64,000 nucleotides of DNA from Gabonibacter massiliensis (GTDB lineage Bacteria; Bacteroidota; Bacteroidia; Bacteroidales; Marinifilaceae), in contig LN913013.1 in NCBI GenBank assembly GCA_001487125.1, positions 1,054,001 to 1,118,000 on the forward strand, given 5' to 3'. A program made the translations under genes and the position numbers. Position 1 is the first letter of the stretch. Each line of letters begins with the position of its first letter. Below, piece after piece: positions 28,109 to 36,868 of the stretch. A model generated the notes under the pieces. The model was given only the letters and a program-made list of their open reading frames with translations. It was not told the DNA's origin and did not search any database.

Positions 28109-28201
28109 GTATTTCGATTCAATATATCTATTTTTTAAACGAGTTTAACATTTTATAAAAAGAGAGACAGTTCTTTTTATCAGATGTTAATTTTTCCTAT
28201 G

Positions 28202-28242
28202 AAAAAGGTGTCGTCCCGGCTATATTACAGGAACAACACCTC
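28202..28242 (-). terminator. terminator of metG
   Basis: On the minus strand, AGGTGTTGTTCC pairs imperfectly with GGGACGACACCT (two mismatches) and is followed by five Ts, about 40 bp after the metG stop. Confidence 0.7.
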
Positions 28243-28281
28243 TCAAAAATATTTTTAAAATATGCTATTTTATTGCAGTTG

Positions 28282-30312
28282 TCAGCGAATTTCAGACCCG
28301 GGTTTTAACTCTTTTTCCGGAGCTACAAAAGAAAGAGTTCCGTCTGCATTCTCCGCCATTAAAATCATTCCTTGAGATTCTATCCCTTTCAAAGGTTTCG
28401 GCTCTAAGTTCACCAATATACTGACCTGACGACCGACGACTTCTTCCGGGGTATAATATTCCGCAATACCGGACACAACCGTACGTTGATCTATCCCGGT
28501 ATCCACGGTTAACTTCATCAATTTTTTAGTTTTAGCCACTTTCTCGGCGGCTATGATTTTCCCCACGCGAATATCCATCTTTGAAAAATCTTCAAAACTG
28601 ATATTGGCTTTTGCCGGAGCTGCTTTTACTGCAGCCAGTTCATTCGCTTTTTTCGTCGCCAACAGTTTATCGACTTGAGCTTGTATCTGGGCATCTTCAA
28701 TTTTCTCGAATAACAACCCTGCTTCACCCAAACGATGTCCTGCCGGAATAACCTGGTCGCCCATAGCCTCCCAGGCTATCGGTTCTATATTCAAGAAACC
28801 TCGCAATTTCTCCGAAGAGAACGGCATAAAAGGCTCCATCAAGGTGGATAGATCGGCTGAAACCTGAAGGCATATATTCAAAATAGTCTTCACTCTCCCC
28901 TCGTCCGTTTTAATCACCTTCCAAGGTTCTGTATCCGCCAAGTATTTGTTCCCCAAACGAGCCAGATTCATAGCCTCTTTCAAAGCTTCCCGGAAATGAA
29001 AAGTATCCAGGTTCTTTTCCACCTGTTCGACAATCCGAGGAATCTCGTCCAATACTTCCCGATCGTAATCCGTCAGTTCTTCCCGTTCCGGTACCCGGTT
29101 ATCGAAATACTTTTGTGTCAATACCAAGGTACGATTGATAAAGTTACCGTATATCGCTACCAATTCGCTATTGTTCCGGGTCTGGAAATCCTTCCAAGTA
29201 AAATCGTTATCTTTCGTTTCCGGGGCATTGGCCGTTAAAACGTAACGCAATACATCCTGTTTCCCCTCGAAATCACGTAAATACTCGTGTAACCATACCG
29301 CCCAATTCCGGGAAGTCGAAATCTTATCGCCTTCCAAATTCAAAAATTCGTTTGCCGGAACGTTATCCGGAACGATATAAGACCCTTCGGCCTTTAACAT
29401 GGCCGGAAAGATTATACAATGAAACACGATGTTATCTTTTCCTATAAAATGAATCATCCGGGTCTCCGGGTCTTTCCAATATTTTTCCCATTCCGGCGTC
29501 AAATCTTTCGTGGCCGAAATATACCCGATCGGAGCATCAAACCACACGTAAAGGACCTTGCCTTCGGCTCCCTCGATCGGGACAGGTACACCCCAGTCCA
29601 AATCCCGAGTGACGGCACGCGGCTGCAAGCCGTTATCCAACCATGATTTACACTGTCCGTACACGTTCGGCTTCCACTCCTTGTGTTCTTCCAATATCCA
29701 TTTCTTCAACCAATCCTCATACTCATTCAAAGGCAAATACCAATGTTTGGTCTCTTTCAGTTCCGGTTTGTTACCGGTAATCGCCGAAACCGGATCAATC
29801 AGGTCAGTGGCATTCAAACTCGTACCGCACGCCTCGCATTGATCTCCGTATGCCCGCTCGTTTCCACAATGCGGACAGGTTCCGATAATATAACGATCGG
29901 CCAAAAATTGCCCTGCCTTCTCATCGTAGAATTGCATGGAGGTCTTCTCGATAAATTTACCCTCATCATACAATTTTTTAAAAAAAGCAGACGAAAGTTC
30001 GTGATGGGTTTTGGAACTCGTCCTTGAATAGATATCGAAAGATATCCCCAATTCGGCAAACGATTCCTTTATTATCTTGTGATAACGATCTACAATATCC
30101 TGCGGCGTCACCCCTTCTTTCTGGGCTTTAATCGTGATAGGCACCCCGTGTTCGTCCGAACCTCCGATAAAAACGACCTCCTCTCCTTTTTTTCTCAAAT
30201 ACCTCACATAAATATCTGCCGGCACATATACCCCTGCCAAATGTCCGATATGCACCGGACCATTCGCGTAAGGTAACGCAGTGGTAACTAAATTTCTCTT
30301 GAATTTGCTCAT
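28282..30312 (-). CDS. metG: methionyl-tRNA synthetase with C-terminal tRNA-binding domain
   Basis: 676 residues. Charges tRNA-Met. The class I motifs are [16 protein letters not shown] (HIGH) and [13 protein letters not shown] (the KMSKS equivalent, here KISTS). The knuckle has four Cys (GTCPHCG, QCEACG) that bind zinc. The anticodon-binding helical domain spans residues about 400-550. The last ~110 residues are the OB-fold EMAP/Trbp111 domain ([32 protein letters not shown]) that dimerises and holds tRNA. Full-length and canonical for Bacteroidota. Confidence 0.97.
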   Translation of the reverse strand: MSKFKRNLVTTALPYANGPVHIGHLAGVYVPADIYVRYLRKKGEEVVFIGGSDEHGVPITIKAQKEGVTPQDIVDRYHKIIKESFAELGISFDIYSRTSSKTHHELSSAFFKKLYDEGKFIEKTSMQFYDEKAGQFLADRYIIGTCPHCGNERAYGDQCEACGTSLNATDLIDPVSAITGNKPELKETKHWYLPLNEYEDWLKKWILEEHKEWKPNVYGQCKSWLDNGLQPRAVTRDLDWGVPVPIEGAEGKVLYVWFDAPIGYISATKDLTPEWEKYWKDPETRMIHFIGKDNIVFHCIIFPAMLKAEGSYIVPDNVPANEFLNLEGDKISTSRNWAVWLHEYLRDFEGKQDVLRYVLTANAPETKDNDFTWKDFQTRNNSELVAIYGNFINRTLVLTQKYFDNRVPEREELTDYDREVLDEIPRIVEQVEKNLDTFHFREALKEAMNLARLGNKYLADTEPWKVIKTDEGRVKTILNICLQVSADLSTLMEPFMPFSSEKLRGFLNIEPIAWEAMGDQVIPAGHRLGEAGLLFEKIEDAQIQAQVDKLLATKKANELAAVKAAPAKANISFEDFSKMDIRVGKIIAAEKVAKTKKLMKLTVDTGIDQRTVVSGIAEYYTPEEVVGRQVSILVNLEPKPLKGIESQGMILMAENADGTLSFVAPEKELKPGSEIR

Positions 30313-30532
30313 ATTTTATTTGAGTTTGTAAAGTTAAAACGCCCCTAAATCCATAAAGTCACTCGTATTCAAAGTTCTATAACCTCGTAAACTTCATGAT
30401 CTTTAAGAATTCGCAAAGGTAGAAAAATATTACCTAATCTGTGATTGTAATTTGCAAATTTTAGATCGCAGACTATAAATTGATTTACGATTCAATTCCG
30501 ATTTTTATAATTTAAATCGTCCATCTGCAATT
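30313..30532. other. metG upstream region
   Basis: Divergent intergenic sequence containing the metG -7 element (30414-30421) and a loose run of GATT/AATT words (30440-30530) related to the octamer arrays. No gene is seen. Confidence 0.5.
30414..30421 (-). promoter_or_regulatory. -7 element of metG
   Basis: TACCTTTG on the minus strand, about 100 bp upstream of the metG ATG. The -33 box is not obvious. Confidence 0.4.
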
Positions 30533-30908
30533 GCAAAGGGGGATAACTCTTCCGGGCCTCGCCGTGCTCGGACAATCCGTCGTCCGGTCGCTCCTAAAAG
30601 AAAACACGACGCTCGCCGTCCACTATCCCCCGCTTCTTCAGTCCTCGATCGTCAAAAATCCCAAATCACCTAATCTCTTTAATCTTTGAATCTACAATTT
30701 ACAATCGTCAATCTACAATCGCAAAGGGGATAACTCCTCCGGGACTCGCCGTGCTCGGACAATCCGTCGTCCGGTCGCTCCTAAAAGAAAACACGACGCT
30801 CGCCGTCCACTATCCCCCGCTTCTTCAGTCCTCGATCGTCAAAAATCCCAAATCACCTAATCTCTTTAATCTTTGAATCTACAATTTACAATCGTCAATC
30901 TACAATTG
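30533..30908. repeat. 188-bp tandem direct repeat, two copies, each with a GC-rich palindromic core
   Basis: Copy A (30533-30720) and copy B (30721-30908) differ at only about four positions by eye. Each has a GC-rich core bounded by an inverted repeat: GGGGGATA (30538-30545) / TATCCCCC (30624-30631) in A, and GGGGATA (30726-30732) / TATCCCCC (30811-30818) in B. Internal hairpins GGAC-N8-GTCC and GACG-N5-CGTC are present. The second half of each unit is an AATC octamer/heptamer array (aatctac, aatttac, aatcgtc). The core differs in composition from the genes around it and has no long ORF. It could be a duplicated mobile-like or REP-type intergenic element. Confidence 0.92.
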
Positions 30909-30937
30909 TCAATTTACAATTAAAAATCTTATCTTCG
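30906..30937 (+). promoter_or_regulatory. possible promoter of the S66-family gene
   Basis: TTG (30906-30908), a 21-bp spacer, and TATCTTCG (30930-30937), which deviates from TAnnTTTG at one position. The -33 box is formed by the end of the repeat array, so the repeat may have delivered part of this promoter. Confidence 0.4.
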
Positions 30938-30960
30938 TACAAAAATAAACACGTTCAATT

Positions 30961-31851
30961 ATGTTACGACCTATATATTTACAACCGGGAGATAAAGTCG
31001 CTTTGATTTCCCCGGCGGGAGTTCCGAAAACAGACAACATTGACTATGCCGTAAACTTATTGCGTTCCTGGGAACTTATTCCGGTTTTAAGCAAGCACAT
31101 CTATGCCCGAAACGGCCAACTCGCCGGAACGGATCAGGAACGATTAGTAGACTTACAGGTTATGCTCGATGACGAGGAGATACGGGCTATCTGGTGTACG
31201 ACAGGAGGATACGGAACTCTTCGTCTCGTCGAAGAAGCCGATTACTCCACCTTCCAGGGAAATCCCAAATGGATAATCGGGATGGACGACATCACCATTC
31301 TTCATGCAAAACTTCATTTTTTAGGAATCGAGAGTCTACACGCCTTTATGCCGGAAGATTACTCGATGACTTCACCGGAGGCGATGACTCAACTGAGAAA
31401 TTTCCTGTTCGGAATCATTTCTTCATATTCCATCCCAGCTCACCCGTTAAATCGAACCGGATTCGCTGAAACGGAAATGGTCGGAGGCATGTTGAACTGG
31501 GTACACAGCTTACATGATACCAGTATAGATCATAATACGAGGGGAACCATTCTTTTCATAGAAGAGAAAGCAGATAATATATACGACATCGATCGCAGCA
31601 TCCAATGTCTGAAATATGCCGGGCAATTACAACACCTTCAGGGATTAATCGTGGGAGAATTTGCAGAAAACGAAAATCCCGGATTCACAGAAGAGGTTTA
31701 TCACCTTATTCGAAAGGCAGTGGAAGAGTACAGCTATCCGGTTTGTTTCGGATTTCCCGCAGGACACATTCGGAATAATTTTCCGGTTATATTAGGAGCC
31801 GATACCGTACTTTCCGTAACTCCTGAAAATTGCGAGATTCGTTTTACTTAA
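30961..31851 (+). CDS. S66-family LD-carboxypeptidase homologue with altered nucleophile motif
   Basis: 296 residues, with the fold of murein tetrapeptide LD-carboxypeptidases (LdcA), which remove the terminal D-Ala from recycled tetrapeptides. The N-terminus GDKVALISPAG, the GGYG loop, the Glu region LFIEEKADNIYDIDRSI (E201) and GFPAGHIRNNFPVILGA (H269) match the family. The nucleophile motif, normally G-(Y/F)-S-D-(I/V)-T, reads GMDDIT (107-112), so the catalytic Ser is Asp109 here. The preceding ARGGYG is CTTGGYG. It may be inactive, use another mechanism, or bind its ligand without cleaving. The next gene is a peptidase fusion starting 2 bp later. Confidence 0.88.
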   Translation: MLRPIYLQPGDKVALISPAGVPKTDNIDYAVNLLRSWELIPVLSKHIYARNGQLAGTDQERLVDLQVMLDDEEIRAIWCTTGGYGTLRLVEEADYSTFQGNPKWIIGMDDITILHAKLHFLGIESLHAFMPEDYSMTSPEAMTQLRNFLFGIISSYSIPAHPLNRTGFAETEMVGGMLNWVHSLHDTSIDHNTRGTILFIEEKADNIYDIDRSIQCLKYAGQLQHLQGLIVGEFAENENPGFTEEVYHLIRKAVEEYSYPVCFGFPAGHIRNNFPVILGADTVLSVTPENCEIRFT

Positions 31852-31853
31852 TC

Positions 31854-33656
31854 ATGAAATTAATTTTAGTAATATTGTTCAATCTAATGAATACACCTAT
31901 CTATCCGGCAAATCTTAAAATTTTAAACGATGCCATCGATAACCGAATTTCAAATAACGATCGTCCTTTGATCGGTATCTCTTCCAACTTCAAGGAAGGC
32001 AACTCTTGCATTGATAATACCTACGTACACTCCATCCTGCAAGCAGGGGGAATCCCCCTGTTGATTCCCATGCATACTGACATCGATTCCCTGAAGGATA
32101 TTATTTCCCGGTTGGACGGACTTATACTAACAGGCGGCGGAGATATAAATCCGCTATATGCCAGCGAGGAACCGATTCCGGCTCTGCAGGAGATGGATGC
32201 CGCCAGGGACCAATACGATTTTACACTCGTAAAATTAGCTGCGGACCGAAGAATTCCGGTGTTCGGCATATGCCGCGGACACCAAATCATTAATATCGCC
32301 TTGGGGGGCACCAATTACCAGGATATCTATTCCCAGTGCCCCGGAAAACTCCTCAAGCACAGCCAAAGCTTGAACAGGGAGTACGGATCTCATTCCGTAA
32401 ACATTGAAGAAGGAAGCGTACTCGCCGACATATTCCGCCAAAAAAGCATAATCGTCAACTCCTTTCACCACCAAGCGATAAAAGAGGTGGCTCCCGGATT
32501 TAAGGTAACGGCAACCTCCCCGGACGGAATCATCGAGGCCATGGAAGGCATGCCGGAATATCCGATATTCAGCGTACAATGGCATCCGGAAAAAATGGCC
32601 CCTCTTCCCAACGAACAAATGCTCGGATTATTCCGCCATTTCATGAAAGAAGCCGACCTGTACAAGCGGGCAAAAGCGGTACACAAAAGAAGTTTTATCA
32701 TCGATTCCCATTGCGACACCCCGATGAAATTTACGGATGACTTCGATTTGGGAAAACGTACCTCTTTTACAAAGATCGATCTTCCCAAGATGCAAGAAGG
32801 AATGGTTGACGCCGTATTTATGGTCGCTTATCTAAAACAGGAGGATCGGAACGAAACAGCCTCCCGGGCTGCCACCCAAAAGGCAATCGACATTCTTTAC
32901 AAAATTGCGGAACAGGTGGAGCGGAACGCCGACCGGATCGGCTTAGCCTATACGTCGGACGACCTGATCCAATTAAAGAATGCAGGCAAGAAAGCTATTT
33001 TCCTGGGGATCGAAAACGGTTATGCAATCGGAAAGGAGATACGCAACTTAACCCTTTTCAAACAGATGGGAATATCCTATATTACTTTATGTCATAACGG
33101 AAGCAACGATATTTGCGATTCTGCCAAAGGCGAGGAGGAACACAACGGATTAAGCGAATTCGGGAAAGAGGTTGTCCGGGAAATGAACCGTTTGGGAATT
33201 ATGATCGACATTTCCCACGCCAGCGAGAAAACGGTTTACGACGTACTGGAAACAAGTAAAGTTCCCGTCATCGCTTCCCACTCTTCTGCCAAAGCCCTTT
33301 GTGATCATCCCCGTAATTTGACGGACGATCAGATCAAAGCGATTGCGGCAAAAGGGGGCGTCGTACAAGTATGTTTATACAATTGGTTTATCAGTAAGCA
33401 ACCGAATCCGAATATTTCAGACGCCATCGACCATATCAATCACATCGTTCGCCTCGTGGGAATAGACCACGTGGGTATCGGTACGGACTTCGACGGCGAC
33501 GACACGGAAAAGCTAAAGGGCTGTAAGGCTTCCAACGAATTGATTTCCTTAACGGTAGAATTACTCCGCCAGGGATATACACCTGAAGAGTTGGACAAAC
33601 TATGGGGAGACAACCTATTGCGGGTTCTGAACCAGGCGCAACAATATCAAGAGTAA
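31854..33656 (+). CDS. fusion of a C26 gamma-glutamyl hydrolase and an M19 membrane dipeptidase
   Basis: 600 residues from ATG 31854 (2 bp after the preceding stop). A short hydrophobic leader (MKLILVILFNLMNTPIYP) may export it. Residues 35-270 are a class I amidotransferase / peptidase C26 domain: LTGGGDINP, nucleophile Cys140 in FGICRGHQ, and VQWHPEK (His244, Glu246). Residues 278-600 are an M19 renal-dipeptidase domain with the zinc ligands IDSHCDTP, GIENGYAIG, ISHASEKT, ASHSSAKAL and IGTDFDGDD. C26 enzymes cut gamma-glutamyl bonds and M19 enzymes cut dipeptides. In one chain they could dismantle gamma-D-Glu-linked wall peptides, consistent with the upstream S66 protein; this is an inference. 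Confidence 0.92.
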   Translation: MKLILVILFNLMNTPIYPANLKILNDAIDNRISNNDRPLIGISSNFKEGNSCIDNTYVHSILQAGGIPLLIPMHTDIDSLKDIISRLDGLILTGGGDINPLYASEEPIPALQEMDAARDQYDFTLVKLAADRRIPVFGICRGHQIINIALGGTNYQDIYSQCPGKLLKHSQSLNREYGSHSVNIEEGSVLADIFRQKSIIVNSFHHQAIKEVAPGFKVTATSPDGIIEAMEGMPEYPIFSVQWHPEKMAPLPNEQMLGLFRHFMKEADLYKRAKAVHKRSFIIDSHCDTPMKFTDDFDLGKRTSFTKIDLPKMQEGMVDAVFMVAYLKQEDRNETASRAATQKAIDILYKIAEQVERNADRIGLAYTSDDLIQLKNAGKKAIFLGIENGYAIGKEIRNLTLFKQMGISYITLCHNGSNDICDSAKGEEEHNGLSEFGKEVVREMNRLGIMIDISHASEKTVYDVLETSKVPVIASHSSAKALCDHPRNLTDDQIKAIAAKGGVVQVCLYNWFISKQPNPNISDAIDHINHIVRLVGIDHVGIGTDFDGDDTEKLKGCKASNELISLTVELLRQGYTPEELDKLWGDNLLRVLNQAQQYQE

Positions 33657-33684
33657 AAACACCCGTAAAAAACAGCAGAAAGAA

Positions 33685-34317
33685 GTGACACTATCCCATA
33701 TACAAGAAAAATTAGACCAGACCCTTCCCGGCGAAAAAGCACACATTCGCATGGCCCCCTATCCCAAATTTATCGAAGGGGTCGACGGAATACACGCGGT
33801 TCCCCCGATTAAAAGTGCCGTTATGATATTGTTGGTACCCTATCGGGACGAGTGGGCTATTCCGTTTATCAAACGCGGAGAAGCCGGAAAATACCACGGA
33901 GGACAAATGGCCCTCCCCGGGGGAAAAAGCGAACGGGAAGATATCAATAGCCGAAGTACGGCCCTCCGGGAGTGTCAGGAAGAGATCGGCGTTCCTCCCG
34001 AAGAGGTGACGATCATGGGAAGGTTAAGCGATGTTTATATCCCATTGAGTAACTTTAATATTACGCCGTTTGTTGGAACCACGCCGAAAATACCTAATTT
34101 TGTGCTCTCGAAAAATGAAGTGGAAGAAGTGGTTCTCGTCCCGTTAAGCGAGCTATTCGACGACAGGAATAAAACTTCCCTCTCTTTTTTCCGTCACGAT
34201 TATGAAATCGTCGCTCCCGGTTACCGGGTCAGGGAACATTTCATATGGGGAGCGACAGCCATGATGATCGCCGAATTGGAATATTTGCTAAAAGAGGATG
34301 TAAAACCGTTTAGATAA
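33685..34317 (+). CDS. NUDIX hydrolase, CoA-pyrophosphatase-like
   Basis: 210 residues starting at GTG 33685, 28 bp after the previous stop. The Nudix box GGKSEREDINSRSTALRECQEEIG is intact (G-x5-E-x7-RE-x2-EE-x-G). The segment AGKYHGGQMALPGG just before it matches the NuBI/CoA signature of the NudL group, which cleaves the pyrophosphate of CoA derivatives. The N-terminal helix region and the 'AVMILLVPYRDEWAIPFIKRG' strand fit. The exact substrate is not certain. It is co-directional with gldH (2-bp gap), trmB and mnmA. Confidence 0.88.
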   Translation: MTLSHIQEKLDQTLPGEKAHIRMAPYPKFIEGVDGIHAVPPIKSAVMILLVPYRDEWAIPFIKRGEAGKYHGGQMALPGGKSEREDINSRSTALRECQEEIGVPPEEVTIMGRLSDVYIPLSNFNITPFVGTTPKIPNFVLSKNEVEEVVLVPLSELFDDRNKTSLSFFRHDYEIVAPGYRVREHFIWGATAMMIAELEYLLKEDVKPFR

Positions 34318-34319
34318 GA

Positions 34320-34793
34320 ATGAAGAATAAGATCTGTTGTTGGATAATATTACTGGGATGCACAGGATGCCATTTAGACCTCTCTTCCTATAAAAGCTAC
34401 CGCACCTTATCAAAAGAGAGATGGATACGGGATAGTGTCATCGCATTTAAAGCACAGGATCTGGTTCCCGGAGAATACCAACTGAAAATCGGACTGCGGC
34501 ACACGACAGACTATATGTACGCCAATTTAAGGTGTTTCCTGTCCATCCACCGCAACAATCAACCGATCAAAATAGACACGATCAACCTCATTCTGGCCGA
34601 TGATAACGGAGATTGGTTAGGAGACGGGATGAAAGGTTTGAAAACAATTATTCAGCCTGTCGGGAAAATTGCCCCGTCGGACTCATGCTGCAGCTATACC
34701 TTCTATTTGTGGCACAGCATGCGAAATAAGGAGTTAAAAGGAATAAAAAATATAGGCATCGAGTTAGAGGCTTCCGGCAATACAAAAGAGTAA
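34320..34793 (+). CDS. gldH: GldH-like lipoprotein
   Basis: 157 residues with a lipobox LLGCTGC (Cys17). The mature protein begins with a segment (SYKSYRTLSKERWIRDSVIAF) characteristic of the GldH family. In Flavobacteria, GldH is needed for gliding motility and type 9 secretion-related functions, but non-gliding Bacteroidales retain it. Its role here is therefore unknown and probably linked to the envelope. It starts 2 bp after the NUDIX stop and is followed by trmB 18 bp later. The fold is a beta-sandwich judging by alternating hydrophobic strands. Confidence 0.82.
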   Translation: MKNKICCWIILLGCTGCHLDLSSYKSYRTLSKERWIRDSVIAFKAQDLVPGEYQLKIGLRHTTDYMYANLRCFLSIHRNNQPIKIDTINLILADDNGDWLGDGMKGLKTIIQPVGKIAPSDSCCSYTFYLWHSMRNKELKGIKNIGIELEASGNTKE

Positions 34794-34811
34794 TTTTTCA
34801 AATAAGAATAC

Positions 34812-35564
34812 ATGGGAAAAAACAAATTAGCCAAATTCGCTGAAATGGAGACGTTGGAAAACGTTTTCCAGCCTACTCACGAAGAGGTTTTTCGTACCGA
34901 ATACGCGCTTAGAGGAAAATGGAACGAAACGGTATTCGGAAACGACCACCCGATCGTGTTGGAAGTGGGTTGCGGAAAAGGAGAATACACGGTAGGCCTG
35001 GCCCGGTTGTATCCCGAAAAAAATTTTATCGGATTGGATATAAAAGGAGCCCGGATGTGGACCGGTGCCAAAGCGGCTCAGGAACAACAACTGAAAAATG
35101 CGGCATTTCTCCGCACGCACGCCGAAGTACTGGAATCTATTTTCGCAACGGACGAAATCTCGGAAATCTGGATTACCTTTCCCGATCCGCAAATGGCTAA
35201 AGCGAGAAAACGACTGACCGGTACCCGCTTTTTAGCACTATACCGAAAAATATTGAAACCCGAAGGACTCATCCATTTAAAAACAGATAGTCCTTTTCTA
35301 TACCGTTACACGGATGAGGTAATCCGGGTAAATCACCTGCCCTATTTCGTCGACACGGATGATCTGTATCATTCCGGATACAACGATAAGATACTGGATA
35401 TCAAAACTTTTTACGAACAACAATGGCTTACGCGCGGCAAGACGATAAAATACCTGCAATTCGCGTTAGAACATGCGACGGAATGGATCGAACCCGATAT
35501 CGAACTGGAAAAAGACGATTACCACAGCGAAGCCCGGTTTATGAATAAAAAAGTCAACCCGTAA
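34812..35564 (+). CDS. trmB: tRNA (guanine-N7-)-methyltransferase
   Basis: 250 residues. Methylates G46 in the variable loop of tRNAs using SAM. The SAM-binding motif is VLEVGCGKGEYTVGLARLYP followed by FIGLDIKGARMWTGAKAA. The family motif ITFPDPQMAKARKRLTGTRFL corresponds to the 'PDPWPKkRHhKRRl' region, in the variant form usual for Bacteroidota. The C-terminal YHSEARFMNKKVNP is also characteristic. It is co-directional with gldH upstream and mnmA downstream, giving a small tRNA-modification pair. Confidence 0.94.
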   Translation: MGKNKLAKFAEMETLENVFQPTHEEVFRTEYALRGKWNETVFGNDHPIVLEVGCGKGEYTVGLARLYPEKNFIGLDIKGARMWTGAKAAQEQQLKNAAFLRTHAEVLESIFATDEISEIWITFPDPQMAKARKRLTGTRFLALYRKILKPEGLIHLKTDSPFLYRYTDEVIRVNHLPYFVDTDDLYHSGYNDKILDIKTFYEQQWLTRGKTIKYLQFALEHATEWIEPDIELEKDDYHSEARFMNKKVNP

Positions 35565-35565
35565 C

Positions 35566-35585
35566 AGGAGGAAAGTTCACCTCCT
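35566..35585 (+). other. small hairpin between trmB and mnmA
   Basis: AGGAGG (35566-35571) and CCTCCT (35580-35585) can form a 6-bp stem with an 8-nt loop. There is no T run, so it is not a clear terminator. It could be a processing or stability element, or chance. Confidence 0.35.
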
Positions 35586-35603
35586 TTCACTAATCAACAT
35601 CAT

Positions 35604-36686
35604 ATGGGAAAAAGAGTTTTAATGGCCATGAGCGGAGGAATAGACAGCACCGTCGGAGCCATGCTGCTGCAAGAACAAGGATACGAGTTGGTCGGAGTAA
35701 CCTACCGGGTTTACGATCAGATTGCACAAGGATGCCTGGAAAAAGAGAAAGGGTGTTGCAGTGTCAACGCTCTTTTTGAAGCCAAGAACATGGCCCGCCA
35801 ATTAGGATTCGAACATCATATTTTGGATATCCGAAAAGAGTTCGACACCTTAGTCATCCGGAATTTCATCGACGAGTACCTGCATGGCCGTACTCCCAAC
35901 CCCTGTGTTCTTTGCAACTCCACCATAAAATGGGGGAAACTGATGGATATGGCCGATTCCCTCGGTTGTGACTATATCGCCACCGGACATTACGCCCGCA
36001 TCGGTCAGGAGAACGGACGTTATTTTCTCCGGAAAGGTATAGACGAAAGCAAAGACCAGACCTATTTTCTATGGTCGCTCACGCAGGAAAACTTAGCCCG
36101 GACAATTTTTCCGTTAGGAGAACTGACCAAACCCGAGGTGCGTCGGATTGCCCTGGAACGGGGATACGAACAACTCTCCCGAAAAAGCGAAAGCCAGGAG
36201 ATCTGTTTTATTCCGAACAACGATTACCGCACCTTTCTAAACGAAAAGGTAGAAAATTTTACGGAAAAATACGGCCCGGGGCTTTTCGTCGATACCTCAG
36301 GTAAAAAATTAGGAGAACACAAAGGATTCCCGAACTACACCATCGGCCAACGAAAAGGATTGGGTATCGCTTTGGGACACCCCATGTTTGTCGTTTCCAT
36401 CGACGCTGAAAAAAACGAAGTCGTTTTAGGAACCAAAGAAGAACTTCAAGGAAAAGAGTTTTATATAAAAGAGGCGAACTTAATGAAATATCCCTCGCTT
36501 CCCCCGGGCTTCGAGGTCACGGCCAAGATTCGTTACCGCAACCAGGGAGCCCTCGCCTCCGTCTATCCTGAAGGAAAAAAATTCCGGGTGGTTTTCCGCG
36601 AAGGCATGGACTCCATCACTCCCGGACAAAGCGCTGTCTTTTACGAAGGAACAGATGTCGTCGGGGGAGGAATCATTCGATTATAG
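35604..36686 (+). CDS. mnmA: tRNA-specific 2-thiouridylase
   Basis: 360 residues. Thiolates U34 of the Lys, Glu and Gln tRNAs. The ATP-binding PP-loop is MAMSGGIDSTVGAMLL. The catalytic Cys lies in NPCVLCNSTIKWG and the persulfide Cys in SESQEICFIPNNDY, so the pair is complete. FPNYTIGQRKGLGIA and the C-terminal beta-barrel follow. An early Cys cluster (GCLEKEKGCCSVN) is seen in some Bacteroidota homologues. It is the last gene of the run that starts at the S66 protein. Confidence 0.95.
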   Translation: MGKRVLMAMSGGIDSTVGAMLLQEQGYELVGVTYRVYDQIAQGCLEKEKGCCSVNALFEAKNMARQLGFEHHILDIRKEFDTLVIRNFIDEYLHGRTPNPCVLCNSTIKWGKLMDMADSLGCDYIATGHYARIGQENGRYFLRKGIDESKDQTYFLWSLTQENLARTIFPLGELTKPEVRRIALERGYEQLSRKSESQEICFIPNNDYRTFLNEKVENFTEKYGPGLFVDTSGKKLGEHKGFPNYTIGQRKGLGIALGHPMFVVSIDAEKNEVVLGTKEELQGKEFYIKEANLMKYPSLPPGFEVTAKIRYRNQGALASVYPEGKKFRVVFREGMDSITPGQSAVFYEGTDVVGGGIIRL

Positions 36687-36699
36687 ACTAACGGACTCT

Positions 36700-36868
36700 A
36701 TGATTTAATGATTCTGCGATTTAGTGATTCGATTTTAATCCTGAAATCGTCAATCACCGAATCTCTCAATCCCTTCATTGTAAATTTTAAATTGTAGATT
36801 GTAAATTAACGATTGCAGATTAAAAAAACAATACCCAATCTACAATCGTCAATCTTTTCAATCACCGA
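36700..36868. repeat. GATT/AATC octamer intergenic element, copy 6
   Basis: GATT words (gatttaat, gattctgc, gatttagt), the centre GATTCGATTTTAATCC (36726-36741), then AATC words, with an inner stretch of heptamers (ttgtaaat, ttgtagatt, taacgattg) and a final aatctac, aatcgtc, aatc run. It reaches into ddl, whose last codons and stop (ATG ATT CGG TGA on the minus strand) are repeat-like words. It lies between convergent mnmA and ddl. Confidence 0.88.

Noticed and set aside
28000-28140. Possible riboswitch in the long leader of the TonB receptor
   Set aside because: No cobalamin, TPP or other conserved riboswitch core is recognisable; the sequence is AT-rich and unstructured.
30533-30820. Short ORFs through the GC-rich cores of the 188-bp repeat
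   Set aside because: Frames are interrupted by stops on each side, they lack start codons in good context, and the sequence is better explained as a palindromic repeat core.
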